Shown here: piece after piece, positions 34,291-43,900 of the stretch | Layout: the number at the start of each line of letters is the position of its first letter | Position numbering within the stretch: position 1 is the first letter of the stretch | Source of the DNA: an uncultured Prevotellaceae bacterium | GTDB taxonomy: Bacteria > Bacteroidota > Bacteroidia > Bacteroidales > Muribaculaceae | Length of the DNA stretch: 64,000 bases | Direction of reading: 5' to 3' | NCBI GenBank assembly: GCA_900320055.1 | Contig: ONQS01000008.1 | Coordinates: forward strand, 32,646-96,645 | Translations under genes and position numbers: made by a program | Notes under the pieces: model-generated | What the model was told of the DNA's origin: nothing | Databases searched by the model: none | What the model saw: the letters and a program-made list of their open reading frames with translations, nothing else

Positions 34291-35502
34291 TCAGGCCTGC
34301 TGTTGTGCGTCTTGGTCATCGGCGTTTTGACCCTCATCGCTATCACCGGCGTCATCACCGCGCTGTTGGCGCAGTTTCTTGATATAGGCCAACTCATGGA
34401 TGGCATAGTCGGCATTATCCTCCTCGTCGAGCATCTGCGTGAAGATGGTTTCGGCCTTGTCCAGTTGGTTAAAGTCGATGTAGGCATAGCCTCGGCGACG
34501 ACGCAGAAAGTTGATGAAGTCCTTGATGTTCTCGGGCAACTCATCCTCCTCGTTGAAGTTGCGTTTCACCTCTTCCATCACGCCCTCGGTGTAACTGAAT
34601 AGCCTCAGGTCCTTGCTGTTGGCCATCGCGTTGACCAGTTCCATCTGCTTATTGAGGCCCAACTCATTGTAGCAGAAGCCCAACTTGTAAGCGGTCTCCA
34701 TAAACACGCGCTTGTGGTTGTCCTTCATCTCAAAGAAGTTCTCTCTGAAACTGTTGAACACGTTCTCCAGGTGCAGGATGGCCTCGTAGTAGCGGCCGCC
34801 ATTGAACAGTTGCTGTCCCCAATACAGGTTGTAGGCCACGTCGGCGATATGCACCTGGCTCAGCATGTACTGATCCTCATTCAGGCTGTCCTGCTCGCCG
34901 TGGCGCGTCTTGAGCAGGGCATCGCTCCACATGTAGTCAAACTCCTGCTGACGCTGCTTGTCGTCGCTGCGGTCCAGGGCGATAAGCAGGCTCACACTCC
35001 GTGGCTGGCGAGCCTCGTTGCTCAGCGAGTTCATGCGGCTGGCATTGCGGGGCACTTGAGTGATGGTCACGCGGGTATACAGGCAATGGTCGTCCTGGCC
35101 CTCGGCGGTGAGAGAGAGGGTCAGCAGGCGGGGTTGCTCGTCCTGGCCCTGCCTGTAGTGCAAATCGAGTACAGCATAGTCGCGGGCCAAAATGGCCTGA
35201 GTGCCCTCGCCATCAACGAGCGCGCGTCGCAGGTCGTAGCCACGTATCGACTGCTCGTCTTCGAGACGTTGCTGACCGCCGAGGGTGTTCACGGTCATAA
35301 ACAGCAGGCTGCTGTCGGGCAACGGCGACACCGTCTCAAGCATCTGCCATAGGGGCAATGCCCTCGTCCCGGTAGCCAAGTGAGCCACCTGGCCGTCGAG
35401 TTGATGCCGCAGTTCCTGATGCCGCAGCAGGAACATCTCGCGCCTGTGCTTATACAGTTCACTCTCCAGGTCCAGCGTGTCGTTGTCACGGCTCAGGGCC
35501 AC
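34291..35502 (-). CDS. TPR-like protein of unknown function
   Basis: A 403-residue protein without signal peptide. The C-terminal half (about 215-375) has helix pairs with TPR-type spacing (DVAYNLYWGQQLFNGGRYYEAILHLE, FMETAYKLGFCYNELGLNKQMEL, GYAYIDFNQLDKAETIF), suggesting a protein-binding scaffold. The N-terminal half is of unknown fold. The tail is low-complexity and acidic (GDDAGDSDEGQNADDQ). I place the start at a GTG (35502), which overlaps the stop of the upstream gene by 10 bases (35493-35502); no ATG is available nearby in frame. It is the last gene of a minus-strand operon with the small protein at 35493 and the solute-binding-like protein at 35966. Confidence 0.8.
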   Translation of the reverse strand: MALSRDNDTLDLESELYKHRREMFLLRHQELRHQLDGQVAHLATGTRALPLWQMLETVSPLPDSSLLFMTVNTLGGQQRLEDEQSIRGYDLRRALVDGEGTQAILARDYAVLDLHYRQGQDEQPRLLTLSLTAEGQDDHCLYTRVTITQVPRNASRMNSLSNEARQPRSVSLLIALDRSDDKQRQQEFDYMWSDALLKTRHGEQDSLNEDQYMLSQVHIADVAYNLYWGQQLFNGGRYYEAILHLENVFNSFRENFFEMKDNHKRVFMETAYKLGFCYNELGLNKQMELVNAMANSKDLRLFSYTEGVMEEVKRNFNEEDELPENIKDFINFLRRRRGYAYIDFNQLDKAETIFTQMLDEEDNADYAIHELAYIKKLRQQRGDDAGDSDEGQNADDQDAQQQA

Positions 35503-35903
35503 CGCTTCGTCATAGTCGCGCAGTGGAATGCCGCCTTCAGTTCATGGATGATCTGGTCGGCATCGATGCGGTTGTTAAAGAACGACATGTGCACCTGCAC
35601 CTGGCCCTTCTCATGATCGACCGTGTAGGTGTACTTAAACAGCATGTTGCCATAGTTGCGCTCATTACACTTGGCCCGCACCAGTTCCAGTTGGCTGACG
35701 GGCGCAGTGGCCATCGTGGGGTAGGTGATTTCCACGCAGTCATCCTGTTGGCGGACCGATGCGATAAAGTGGGCCGCTTGGAACTCAAACGAGATAATCG
35801 TGGAGTGATTCTCTTCCTGACGGATCGTATACTCACAATGATTGTCCTTGAGCAACTGCTCAAGGGACGCGATCACCGATTCTTTCTTCTTTCTGAGGCG
35901 CAT
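35493..35903 (-). CDS. Small cytoplasmic protein of unknown function (YbjN/chaperone-like fold guess)
   Basis: A 136-residue soluble protein without signal peptide. I use the ATG at 35903 (MRLRKKKESVIASLEQLLKD); the longer frame up to 35960 has a weak N-terminus and would use most of the gap to the upstream gene. The alternation of an N-terminal helix, a central beta-sheet (STIISFEFQAAHFIASVRQ, CVEITYPTMA), and a later helix with VDHEKGQVQVHMSF and IIHELKAAF resembles YbjN-type or type III secretion chaperone-like folds; this is an impression, not a match to a named family. It overlaps the downstream TPR-like gene by 10 bases, suggesting that the two products work together. Confidence 0.72.
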   Translation of the reverse strand: MRLRKKKESVIASLEQLLKDNHCEYTIRQEENHSTIISFEFQAAHFIASVRQQDDCVEITYPTMATAPVSQLELVRAKCNERNYGNMLFKYTYTVDHEKGQVQVHMSFFNNRIDADQIIHELKAAFHCATMTKRWP

Positions 35904-35965
35904 ACTATTTGGACTTTTTCTCTGATGTTGGTTGTGTGATGGGTAAATGCAACCTAACACCGCAA

Positions 35966-36814
35966 TTATCGTGCCAAAGTCGGGAACGTGCCACCGAAGT
36001 AACGACGCTGCAAGCCCAGATAGGATGCGGTGTCGAGTTTCAGTTGACGGTGCCAGCGGTTCAGGCTGTCACACAGACCCTGACGCTCCTTCGACACCAT
36101 CCATGACTGGAATTGTGACAGGCTGATGGCTACCGAGCGGTCCAGGTTGGGAAGACGTGTGGCCATCGAGCGCGCGATCGACCGGTTGACCACGGCATAG
36201 CGTATCTCGCCGGCCGACACCATCATCATCAGTTGCTCGGGACCATACAGTTCATCCACATGCGTGTAGATCGTGTCGCCGATTTCGCGGCTCAGACTAG
36301 CGATGCGGCCCACCATCGGCGAACCCTTGACCACCCACACCGTGTCGCCCGCCAGGTCGAGTTGTGACCGTATCGCATGGCTGTCGCGGCGCTGCACCAG
36401 CACCTGCTGGTCGATGTAGATGGGCTCGGTAAAGGCATATCTCGACGTGTCACCTGCCGTCATCGGGAACTGCGCCACCACCACGTCATATCGTCCCGAC
36501 TCCAGACCGTCCAGGGCCTTCTCCAGAGTCACCACGGGATGAAACTTCAGGTGGCAGCCAGCGCTCTGAGCCATCATCCGCAGCAGGTCGTAGTTGTACC
36601 CGCCCAGGGTGTCGTCATAGGTGTAGTAGGTCACCGGCGAGTATTCGATGGCGATGTCGAGCGTGTCACCACCGCTAGGCCGCGCGTCGGCGGCCTCGGC
36701 GGGCTTGTCACACATGCTCAAAGCCACCATACATCCCACCACCACTGCCAGCAGAGCCAGATACAGTATCATCTGTCCGCGTCGTGCGCCTTGTTGTCCT
36801 CTCATCATAGCCAT
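35966..36814 (-). CDS. Membrane-anchored solute-binding (family 3-like) protein
   Basis: The 282-residue protein has one N-terminal hydrophobic helix (MILYLALLAVVVGCMVALSM), containing a Cys that could be a lipidation site, and a periplasmic domain of the bacterial solute-binding family 3 type. Seen are LDIAIEYSPVTYYTYDDTLGGYNYDLLRMMA, GLESGRYDVVVAQFPMT and YAFTEPIYIDQQVLVQR, the usual order of that fold (as also in the N-terminal domain of the transglycosylase MltF). No ABC transporter genes and no transglycosylase domain accompany it. It might sense a small ligand and pass the signal to the cytoplasmic partners encoded downstream. The ligand is unknown. Confidence 0.82.
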   Translation of the reverse strand: MAMMRGQQGARRGQMILYLALLAVVVGCMVALSMCDKPAEAADARPSGGDTLDIAIEYSPVTYYTYDDTLGGYNYDLLRMMAQSAGCHLKFHPVVTLEKALDGLESGRYDVVVAQFPMTAGDTSRYAFTEPIYIDQQVLVQRRDSHAIRSQLDLAGDTVWVVKGSPMVGRIASLSREIGDTIYTHVDELYGPEQLMMMVSAGEIRYAVVNRSIARSMATRLPNLDRSVAISLSQFQSWMVSKERQGLCDSLNRWHRQLKLDTASYLGLQRRYFGGTFPTLAR

Positions 36815-36840
36815 CGTTGTATCTTATCGTTTTCTGCCTG

Positions 36841-36871
36841 CAAATTTACACTTTTCCCCACACACTCACAA
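36841..36871 (-). promoter_or_regulatory. Promoter for the 35502-36814 operon
   Basis: On the minus strand, TAAATTTG (36841-36848) is an exact -7 match, with TTG (36869-36871) 20 bases upstream. It lies 26 bases from the start of the solute-binding-like gene and abuts the terminator of the aminotransferase gene. Confidence 0.6.
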
Positions 36872-36872
36872 C

Positions 36873-36904
36873 ACCGCCAGCCTCGCGTTTGGCGGGCTGG
36901 CGGT
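36873..36904 (-). terminator. Terminator after the aminotransferase gene
   Basis: ACCGCCAGCC (36873-36882) and GGCTGGCGGT (36895-36904) form a perfect 10-bp stem with a 12-base loop, 30 bases beyond the stop of the minus-strand gene. No strong T-tract. Confidence 0.6.
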
Positions 36905-36934
36905 AAATTGTGTTATTGTGATGTGTCGCTACCT

Positions 36935-38128
36935 TTAGCGGGCGTTGTAGGCTTCGAGGGCTTTCTCGAGCACTACCAAGGCACGCTTCAGGTCATTGAT
37001 CTTGAGCACGTAGGCCATGCGCACCTCGTCCTTGCCCAGGCCGGGGGTGGCATAGAAACCGCTGGCAGGAGCCATCATCACGGTCTCGCCCTCGTAGTTG
37101 AACTCCTCAAGGCACCAGCGGCAGAAGTCGTCGATGTCCTTCACGGGCAACTTGGCCACGGTGTAGAAGGCACCCATGGGCATGGGGCTGAAGACGCCGG
37201 GAATCTTGTTCAGACCCTCGACCAGGCAGTTGCGGCGGGCAATGTACTCGTCATACACGGCCTTGTGATAGGCCTGGGGTGCGTCGAGCGAAGCCTCGGC
37301 AACAATCTGACCCAGCAAGGGAGGACTCAGACGGGCCTGGGCCAACTTCATGGCAGCGGTGCGCACTTCACGGTTGCGGGTGATGAAGGCGCCGATGCGG
37401 ATACCGCACTCGCTGTAGCGCTTCGACACGCTGTCAATCATGATCACGTTGTCCTCGATACCCTCCAAGTGCATAGCGCTGGTGTAGGGGGCATCGCTGT
37501 AGATAAACTCGCGGTAAACCTCGTCGGCAAACAGGAACAGGTCATATTTCTTTACCAGGTCACGCAGGCGCATCAACTCCTCGCGGCTATACAGGGTGCC
37601 CGTGGGGTTGTTGGGGTTGCAGATCATGATGGCGCGGGTGCGATCGTTGATCACCTTCTCAAACTCCTCGACGGGGGGCAGGGCGAAACCGTCCTCGATG
37701 TGGGTGGTGATGGTGCGCACCTTGGCACCGGTCTCGCAGGCAAAGCCCATATAGTTGGCATAGGCGGGCTCGGGGATGATGATCTCGTCACCAGGGTTCA
37801 GACATACCATAAAGGCCATCTGCACGGCTTCGCTGCCGCCGCAGGTCACGATGATGTCGTCCACACTCAGGTTGATGTCATAGCGCTTGTAGTAGCCTAC
37901 CAGTTTCTCCAGATACTGGGGATAACCCTGCGAGGGGCTGTATTCAAGCACCTTGCGGTCAACATGCTTCAGAGCCTCCAGGCCCTCCTCGGGCGTGGGC
38001 AGGTCGGGCTGACCGATGTTGAGGTGATACACTTTGATACCGCGTTTCTTGGCGTCGGCTGCAAAGGGGGCCAACTTCCGGATAGGCGAAGCGGGCATGT
38101 CAACGCTGCGTTGTGAAATCTTAGGCAT
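36935..38128 (-). CDS. PLP-dependent aminotransferase, class I/II (aspartate-type)
   Basis: A 397-residue fold-type I aminotransferase. Seen are the N-terminal VYHLNIGQPDLPTPEEGL, VTCGGSEAVQMAF, ICNPNNPTGTLYS with the Asn that contacts PLP, LFADEVYREFIY, and the PLP-binding lysine in SVSKRYSECGIRIG (Lys236). The C-terminal KDEVRMAYVL region contains the Arg that usually binds the substrate carboxylate. Such Bacteroidetes enzymes are commonly annotated as aspartate or aromatic aminotransferases; the amino acid preference is not clear. It stands alone with its own promoter box at 38186-38193. Confidence 0.93.
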   Translation of the reverse strand: MPKISQRSVDMPASPIRKLAPFAADAKKRGIKVYHLNIGQPDLPTPEEGLEALKHVDRKVLEYSPSQGYPQYLEKLVGYYKRYDINLSVDDIIVTCGGSEAVQMAFMVCLNPGDEIIIPEPAYANYMGFACETGAKVRTITTHIEDGFALPPVEEFEKVINDRTRAIMICNPNNPTGTLYSREELMRLRDLVKKYDLFLFADEVYREFIYSDAPYTSAMHLEGIEDNVIMIDSVSKRYSECGIRIGAFITRNREVRTAAMKLAQARLSPPLLGQIVAEASLDAPQAYHKAVYDEYIARRNCLVEGLNKIPGVFSPMPMGAFYTVAKLPVKDIDDFCRWCLEEFNYEGETVMMAPASGFYATPGLGKDEVRMAYVLKINDLKRALVVLEKALEAYNAR

Positions 38129-38185
38129 AATTAGTCTATAAATTGATTGTTAATGATATGTGAAATCGTTGATTTTCTTCGCCGA

Positions 38186-38193
38186 CAAAATTA
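38186..38193 (-). promoter_or_regulatory. -7 promoter box for the aminotransferase gene
   Basis: TAATTTTG on the minus strand, an exact consensus match, 57 bases upstream of the ATG at 38128. Confidence 0.55.
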
Positions 38194-38265
38194 CAATATT
38201 TTGTCCAAGTCCGATGCATAAACCATCAGATATTTTTTCAGGGCAGCCTCGTTCGGCCAGTGAGC

Positions 38266-38303
38266 CCCTCCCTGGTTGTTCTATGCCGTGGTTGTGCCAC
38301 GGC
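38266..38303. repeat. Third copy of the CCCTCCCTGGT hairpin element
   Basis: CCCTCCCTGGTTGTTCTATG (38266 on) is nearly identical to the leader of the elements at 25526 and 25634. It is followed by the hairpin GCCGTGG-TTGTG-CCACGGC (38285-38303). The stem sequence differs from the other copies but both arms changed together, so the ability to pair is kept. It lies between the aminotransferase start and the putative porin 3' end. Confidence 0.75.
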
Positions 38304-38355
38304 CTTTGTCGCAGTTCGTTAGCGTCGCCCGGTCAGAGAGTCCCTGCTCCCCCGA

Positions 38356-40365
38356 TCAGTTCACAAAGTTGACGCTCACGCCCACTTGCAGGCGGGCAGG
38401 GTTGAGCGGGTAGTGCGGTGTGGCGAAATAGGCATCGCCGCTATGGAGTTTCTGGTTGAAGTGTGTCCAGGCGATGAAGAAGCGCGCTTGCTTCATCTTG
38501 AAGTTGGCATACAGGTTCATAATCGGGAAGCCGCCACACTCCATCTCCTGCTGGCCGTGGAACGTCATCGTGGCAGGATTATAGGCAGGGGCATAGTACT
38601 TGGTGTAGAAATTGCCGTCGATACCCATCTGCACATGCAGCACGCGTGCCACGGTGAAGGTTGCGTACAGATTGCTATAGATGGCAAACTTGGGCAAGGG
38701 CAGCACCTGCTCGTTGCTGCTCGTCTGCAGCGTCACGATGTTGTCCCAATTAAATGCCTTGAAGTGCAGGCCCTGTTGCAGACGGGCGCTCAGCACGTGT
38801 ATCGCGCCGCCATGCTGGGCCGGCAGGCCTTCGGCATTCCAGTAGATGTAGTCGTTGAGGGTCTCATAGCCCACGTTGATGTTGGTCCATGAGAAGGGGA
38901 TGTCCAACTCGCCGCCCACTCTCACGCGCTTGGTCTTGCTGAAACTGTTGTCCCAGGCAAAGTGGTTGGAGATGAAGTGTTGCAGCAGGTAGGGAACGGA
39001 CAGGTTCTTGAAGTAGCCATAGCCCTTCACGCTCACCGTGTCGCCCAGCATCCTGAAGCGGGTGGTCACATCACCCGTGATGTCTACCTCACCGGCAGCG
39101 TCGCCCAGCACGCCAAACTGTGCCGTGGCGTTGTAGCGCAGCAGCGAGCCCTGTTGCTTGGTCAACTGGCCACCGAGCCACAGCAGATTTTGTGTCGTGC
39201 TATGCGGCACGTCGACTGGCAGCACGTCGAGTCCATCGGGCAGTGCGGTACCGCTCACGGTGTCGCTCACCTGGGTGTAACGCCTCACCTCGTGGGTGCC
39301 ATAGATGGCGAAACCGAATTTGGCATACTTGTTAAAGCCCTCCAGCATCGACACCCCCACCGTGTTGCGCAACCGCCAGTAGCGCGTCGACTCGTCGGTG
39401 CCTCCCAGTGTCAGATAGGTATTGGCAAAGCGCGTGGTGTCCTCATAGCCCACGTTATTCAGGAACTGGTGCTTGCTGTGCTTGAAGTCGAGGGTCCAGA
39501 TGAAACTCGTCACGGGCACATAGGTGCGGTCGATGATGGTGTCGGTCACGCTGTCGCGGCGATAGCGGTAGAAGCCCACTTTGTATCGCTGATTCAGGTA
39601 CAACTGGCTGCCTTCCAAGTGACTTTGGGCACCGGTCAGCAGGGTGGGGATGCTCTTGTTGTCCACGCGGGTCACGCCGCCCTGCACCTCGGCGGGGTCG
39701 GTGATATAGCGGTCGTCGGTGATGCCGCCACTCTCCTTGGTCGTGTAGTTATAGTGGTTAAAGAAGGCCTGCATCTCGTAGCGGTCACCCATGTGCGAGC
39801 CAAACAGCCGCCACGTGAAGTCCTTGTCGGCCTGAGCATCATACGAGCCCTTGCTGTAGATGTAGTCGATGCCGCCACCCACTTGGGTCTTGCGGTCCAC
39901 GTTACCCGAAAATTCCAGTTGGGTGCGGTCCAGGTTGCTGTACTTGTCACCGCCTGTCGAGTGGCTCAGCAGCGTCATGGGGATGCGGGTGTTATAGAAC
40001 CTCATCGTGCCCGTGTTGTGCATCCAGGCACTGATGGCGTCCTCAAAGTAGAATTCGCTGGTCGCCACTGGGCGGTTAAAGAAGATCTGGTCTTGACCTG
40101 GCGAGCCGTAGTTGCCCGTGGTCACCCAAGCCTCGCTCACCATCGACGGAACCATACTGCGGTGATAGTCCAGGTGGATGGTGTCGATCGTCGAGGGGTA
40201 GTGCAGTCCCAGCGGCTCGCTCACGCTCCACGCATAAGACGGCTCCACACGCTGTTTCTTGGACTTAACGGGGGCGTTATGCTCCTGCTGGAATTGTGCC
40301 ACAGCAGCGTTGGTCATCGCTGCCGCCAGCATCACTATCAATATGACCAGTCTCTTTTTCTTCAC
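38356..40365 (-). CDS. Putative outer-membrane porin (Bacteroidetes family)
   Basis: The 669-residue protein has a signal peptide (LAAAMTNAAVAQ) and otherwise looks like an outer-membrane beta-barrel: alternating aromatic strands across the whole length, typical openings such as YAWSVSEPLGLHYPSTIDTI and GSPGQDQIFFNRP, and a late NPARLQVGVSVNFVN ending. It matches the Bacteroidetes putative porin family in length and in these blocks. Such proteins probably give passage to small solutes; the substrate is unknown. It is monocistronic. Its -7 box lies only 5 bases before the start codon. Confidence 0.88.
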   Translation of the reverse strand: MKKKRLVILIVMLAAAMTNAAVAQFQQEHNAPVKSKKQRVEPSYAWSVSEPLGLHYPSTIDTIHLDYHRSMVPSMVSEAWVTTGNYGSPGQDQIFFNRPVATSEFYFEDAISAWMHNTGTMRFYNTRIPMTLLSHSTGGDKYSNLDRTQLEFSGNVDRKTQVGGGIDYIYSKGSYDAQADKDFTWRLFGSHMGDRYEMQAFFNHYNYTTKESGGITDDRYITDPAEVQGGVTRVDNKSIPTLLTGAQSHLEGSQLYLNQRYKVGFYRYRRDSVTDTIIDRTYVPVTSFIWTLDFKHSKHQFLNNVGYEDTTRFANTYLTLGGTDESTRYWRLRNTVGVSMLEGFNKYAKFGFAIYGTHEVRRYTQVSDTVSGTALPDGLDVLPVDVPHSTTQNLLWLGGQLTKQQGSLLRYNATAQFGVLGDAAGEVDITGDVTTRFRMLGDTVSVKGYGYFKNLSVPYLLQHFISNHFAWDNSFSKTKRVRVGGELDIPFSWTNINVGYETLNDYIYWNAEGLPAQHGGAIHVLSARLQQGLHFKAFNWDNIVTLQTSSNEQVLPLPKFAIYSNLYATFTVARVLHVQMGIDGNFYTKYYAPAYNPATMTFHGQQEMECGGFPIMNLYANFKMKQARFFIAWTHFNQKLHSGDAYFATPHYPLNPARLQVGVSVNFVN

Positions 40366-40370
40366 GGCTG

Positions 40371-40378
40371 CAAAGATA
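40371..40378 (-). promoter_or_regulatory. -7 promoter box close to the porin start codon
   Basis: TATCTTTG on the minus strand, an exact consensus match that ends 5 bases before the ATG (40365), which predicts a transcript with little or no leader. Confidence 0.55.
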
Positions 40379-40477
40379 GTTATTTTAGCCTTTGGTTGTT
40401 GTCATTTAGTGGATTGTTTTTCCTGAGCCTGCATTATTGTGCACGTATTTTATAAGAAAACAATTTCTTTTAATTTC

Positions 40478-40492
40478 CCGTGCGTAGCACGG
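40478..40492. repeat. Short hairpin CCGTGC-GTA-GCACGG
   Basis: A perfect 6-bp stem with a 3-base loop between the porin start and the efflux operon end. It resembles the other short 3-base-loop hairpins of the window but has no shared leader. Confidence 0.4.
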
Positions 40493-40537
40493 TTTCATGC
40501 ACAGACGCATTCTCGCAGGGTCAACTTTAATATAAAT

Positions 40538-40571
40538 ACAAGGCCTGCCACGATGTCGCGGCAAGCCTTGT
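40538..40571 (-). terminator. Terminator of the efflux operon
   Basis: ACAAGGCCTGCC (40538-40549) pairs with GGCAAGCCTTGT (40560-40571) with one mismatch and a 10-base loop. On the minus strand it is followed by ATTTATATT. It lies 24 bases beyond the stop of the last gene of the operon. Confidence 0.7.
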
Positions 40572-40594
40572 GAGTCGGATCGCGGCGCGCAGGT

Positions 40595-40888
40595 CTAGAT
40601 CGTGCGCTCCACGGGCAGGACAAAGGCGCGCAGGCCCAACTTGGGCGTCGCCAGGTCCATCTGGTGCAACTCGTCGAGGACAACATCCACGCGGCGGTCG
40701 TCCACCACGGTCAGGATGGCCGAGGCAATCGAGGGCCAGGCGTGGGTCGCATAGTGCGGCTCGCCATTCTTGCTGCCGCGGCCCTGTACCTCGCGCCAGC
40801 CCGTGAATCCACGGCAGTTGAGCAGATGCAGTTTGTCGACAATGCGGTCGTAGTAGGCCTCGTCAAATGCTATAAATATCGCTTTCAT
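40595..40888 (-). CDS. PG0541-family PII-like transporter-associated protein
   Basis: A 97-residue protein with a PII-like alternation of strands and helices: MKAIFIAFDEAYYDRIVDKL at the start, the conserved GFTGWREVQGRGSKNGEPHYATHAWPS loop region, then SAILTVVDDRRVDVVLDELHQMD and a final strand. It matches the PG0541 family, which is found next to RND efflux genes in Bacteroidetes. PII-like proteins bind small molecules and modulate a partner, so it may regulate the pump at the membrane, but no experimental role is known to me. It is the last gene of the operon, 57 bases after the RND permease gene. Confidence 0.88.
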   Translation of the reverse strand: MKAIFIAFDEAYYDRIVDKLHLLNCRGFTGWREVQGRGSKNGEPHYATHAWPSIASAILTVVDDRRVDVVLDELHQMDLATPKLGLRAFVLPVERTI

Positions 40889-40945
40889 ATAGTTTCTGTT
40901 TTTGTCTTTAGTCTTTTAGTCGATAGCAGACTTGGCTATTGACTG

Positions 40946-43900
40946 TTACTGCTTCTCTTTTGTCTCTCTCATCTTTTTGCGAGTGCGCTTGATGCCATTG
41001 TATGCAAAGATGGTGTACATCGTGGGCACAAACAGCAGGGTCATCAGCGTGGACATGGTCAGACCACCGATCACTGCGGTACCCATCGGGCGCCACATCT
41101 CACTACCCACACCTGTGCCCACGGCCATAGGCACCATACCCAGGATGGTCGTCAGTGACGTCATCAGCACAGGACGCAGACGGGAGTGGCCGCCAGTGAT
41201 CACGGCGCGCCGGACACTCATGCCTCGCTCACGGTTCAGGTTGATGTAGTCGATAAGCACAATACCGTTTTTCACTACGATACCGATCAGCATGATGGCG
41301 CCGATCATCGACATCACGTTCAGGTTGGTGTTGGTGATCAACAGGATGAGCACGATACCCGAGAACGCAAACAGGATTGACGTCATGATGATGGCTGGAT
41401 AGGTAAACGACTCGAACTGGCCGGCCATGACCATATACACAAGCATGATGATGAGGATGCCCAGTATGCCCAGGTCGCCGAACGAGTCCTGCTGGTCCTC
41501 GTAACTACCGCTCAACTGGATAGTCACCTCGCTGGGCTTGTCCATCTTGTCGATGAGGGGTTGGGCGTCGGCTATCACATCACTCATCGGGCGGTTCTGC
41601 ACCACAGTCGATACGGTGATGATGCGCTCGCGGTCCTTACGCTCGATCGTGGGCGGGTAGAAACGCTCGACAACGGTGCCCACCTCCTTGAGGCGCACGC
41701 CTTGCCCCATGGTGTTATAGAGCATGATGTTCTCGATGTCGCTGATGCTGCGGCGGTGCTCGGGATCATACATCACCTTGATGTCATACTCCATACCGTC
41801 CTCACGGAAGTAACTTGCCGTCGTGCCGTTGATGCGGTTGCGAAGGGCGCTGGCGGCAGTGCTCAGGTTCAAGCCATACAGGGCCAGTTTCTCGCGGTCA
41901 AAGTCGACATGATACTCGGGCTGGTAGTCACTGCGGCTGATGTTGATATCGGCGGCGCCAGGCACGCTCTCAAGGATGCGTTTCAGGCGTTGGGCCACGC
42001 TATCGGTCTTGGTGAAGTCATAGCCATAGATCTCGTAGTTCAGGGTGGACTGGCCGCTCATGCCGCCGCCACGCGAGCCACCTACATTGACCAGCGCCTT
42101 CTTTAACTCGGGATACTGCTTGAGGTCTTCACGCATCAGGCCGGCTATCTCGGTGATGCCACGGTCGCGCTTGTTGGCATCGGTGAGCGTGATGTTCATC
42201 GAGATGATGTGCGAGCCGTTGTTCTGCATCGAGGCAAAGGTGTTGTCGCTGCTGGCCTGTCCCACGGTGTAGTTAAACACCTTGATTTCGGGGTACTTCT
42301 CGGTCCATTCTTTATACAGGCGCTGACAGACGTCCTTGGCCAGATCAACTCGCGATCCGATGGGCAACTCCAGAGACACGCCCAAGCGGCCGTTATCGTT
42401 GGTCGGGAAGAACTCGGTGCCGATAAACTTCATCAGGAACATCGAGGCGACAAAGATGCCCAGGGCCGTTGCTGTGGTGATCCAGCGGTGAGTCACACAC
42501 ACGTCGAGCACCTTGGCATAGAAGTCATCAATCTTGTCAAGAACCTTCAGGATGGGGCCATACACCTTCTTAAAGATGGTGGTGTCGGTCACGTTAAGCC
42601 TAAGCAGGCGGCTACACAACATGGGCGTCAGCATCAAGGCGCAGATCAGAGACAGTACCATCATGATGGTTACCATCCAACCCAACTGCTTGAACAGCAC
42701 ACCGGTCATACCCTTGACCAGTGTCAGCGGGAAGAACACTGCAATCAGTGTCAAGGTCGATGCCATAACCGACAGGGCGACCTCGTTGGTGCCGTTGACG
42801 GCCGCCTGCATGGGTGCTGAACCGCGCTCGATGTGTGTCGTCACGTTTTCGAGCACCACAATGGCGTCGTCAACCACCATACCGATAGCGATGGACAAGG
42901 CCGATAGTGAAACGATGTTCAGTGAGTTACCCGTTGCATACAGGTAGATGAACGAGGCAATCAGCGAGATGGGGATGGTGACCAGGACGATGACGGTTGC
43001 ACGCCAGCGGCCCAAGAACACAAACACCACAATACCCACAAACAACAATGCGAACAGCACCGTCTCCACCAGCGAGCCGATGGTGTTGCGGATGTTGTCG
43101 CTCGTGTCCACGATGTAGCCCAACTTGATGTCGCTGGGCAGATTCTTCTGAATCTTAGGCAACTCCTCGGCAATCTTGGTCGAAATCTGCACCGAGTTGG
43201 CTCCAGACTGCTTCTGCACGATGATCATCGCGCCCTTCTGGCCGTTGCTGTAACTCTCCTGGGCGCGCTCCTCGAGCGAGTCATCGATGCGGGCCACGTC
43301 TCTCAGGTGAACAACACCGCCCGAGGGCGACATGCCCACCACGATGTTGCCCATCTGCTGGGGATCGCTGAACTCGCCCTGCACACGCAAGGGGTAGGTC
43401 TCGTTTCCGATATCAAACGTACCGCCGGGGATGTTGCGGTTTTCGGCTCCGATGAGGGCGGCTACCGTCTCAACGCTCAGGTTATAGGCCTCCATCCGCA
43501 GCGGGTCCAGATAGATGTGGACCTCGCGCTTGGGAGCGCCGGCGATGGATACAGAACCCACACCATCGACACGTGCCAGAGGGTTGGCAACGTTCTCATC
43601 GAGGATTTTATACAGGCCGGGCATACTCTGCGTGGCTTGAACCGAGAGCAGCACGATAGGAATCATGTCGCTGCTGAACTTGAAGATGATGGGCGTGTTG
43701 GCATCGTCGGGCAGCATGCTCGACACCATGTCAAGTTTGTCACGCACATCGTTGGTCAGCGCATCGATGTCATAGCCATACTCAAACTCCAGCGTCACAA
43801 TAGAGATATTCTCCCTACTGTTGGAGGTGATGTGCTTGAGGTGCTCCACCGAGTTGAGGGTGTTCTCAAGCGGACGGGTGACGTTCTGCTCGATATCCGA

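Noticed and set aside
36377-38116. Plus-strand open frame of 579 codons opposite the solute-binding and aminotransferase genes
   Set aside because: It spans two well-supported minus-strand genes and their spacer, and its product is a repetitive Val/Gly/His-rich shadow without motifs.
38962-40455. Plus-strand open frame of 497 codons opposite the putative porin
   Set aside because: Antisense to a gene with clear signal peptide and barrel pattern; no own promoter or family blocks.
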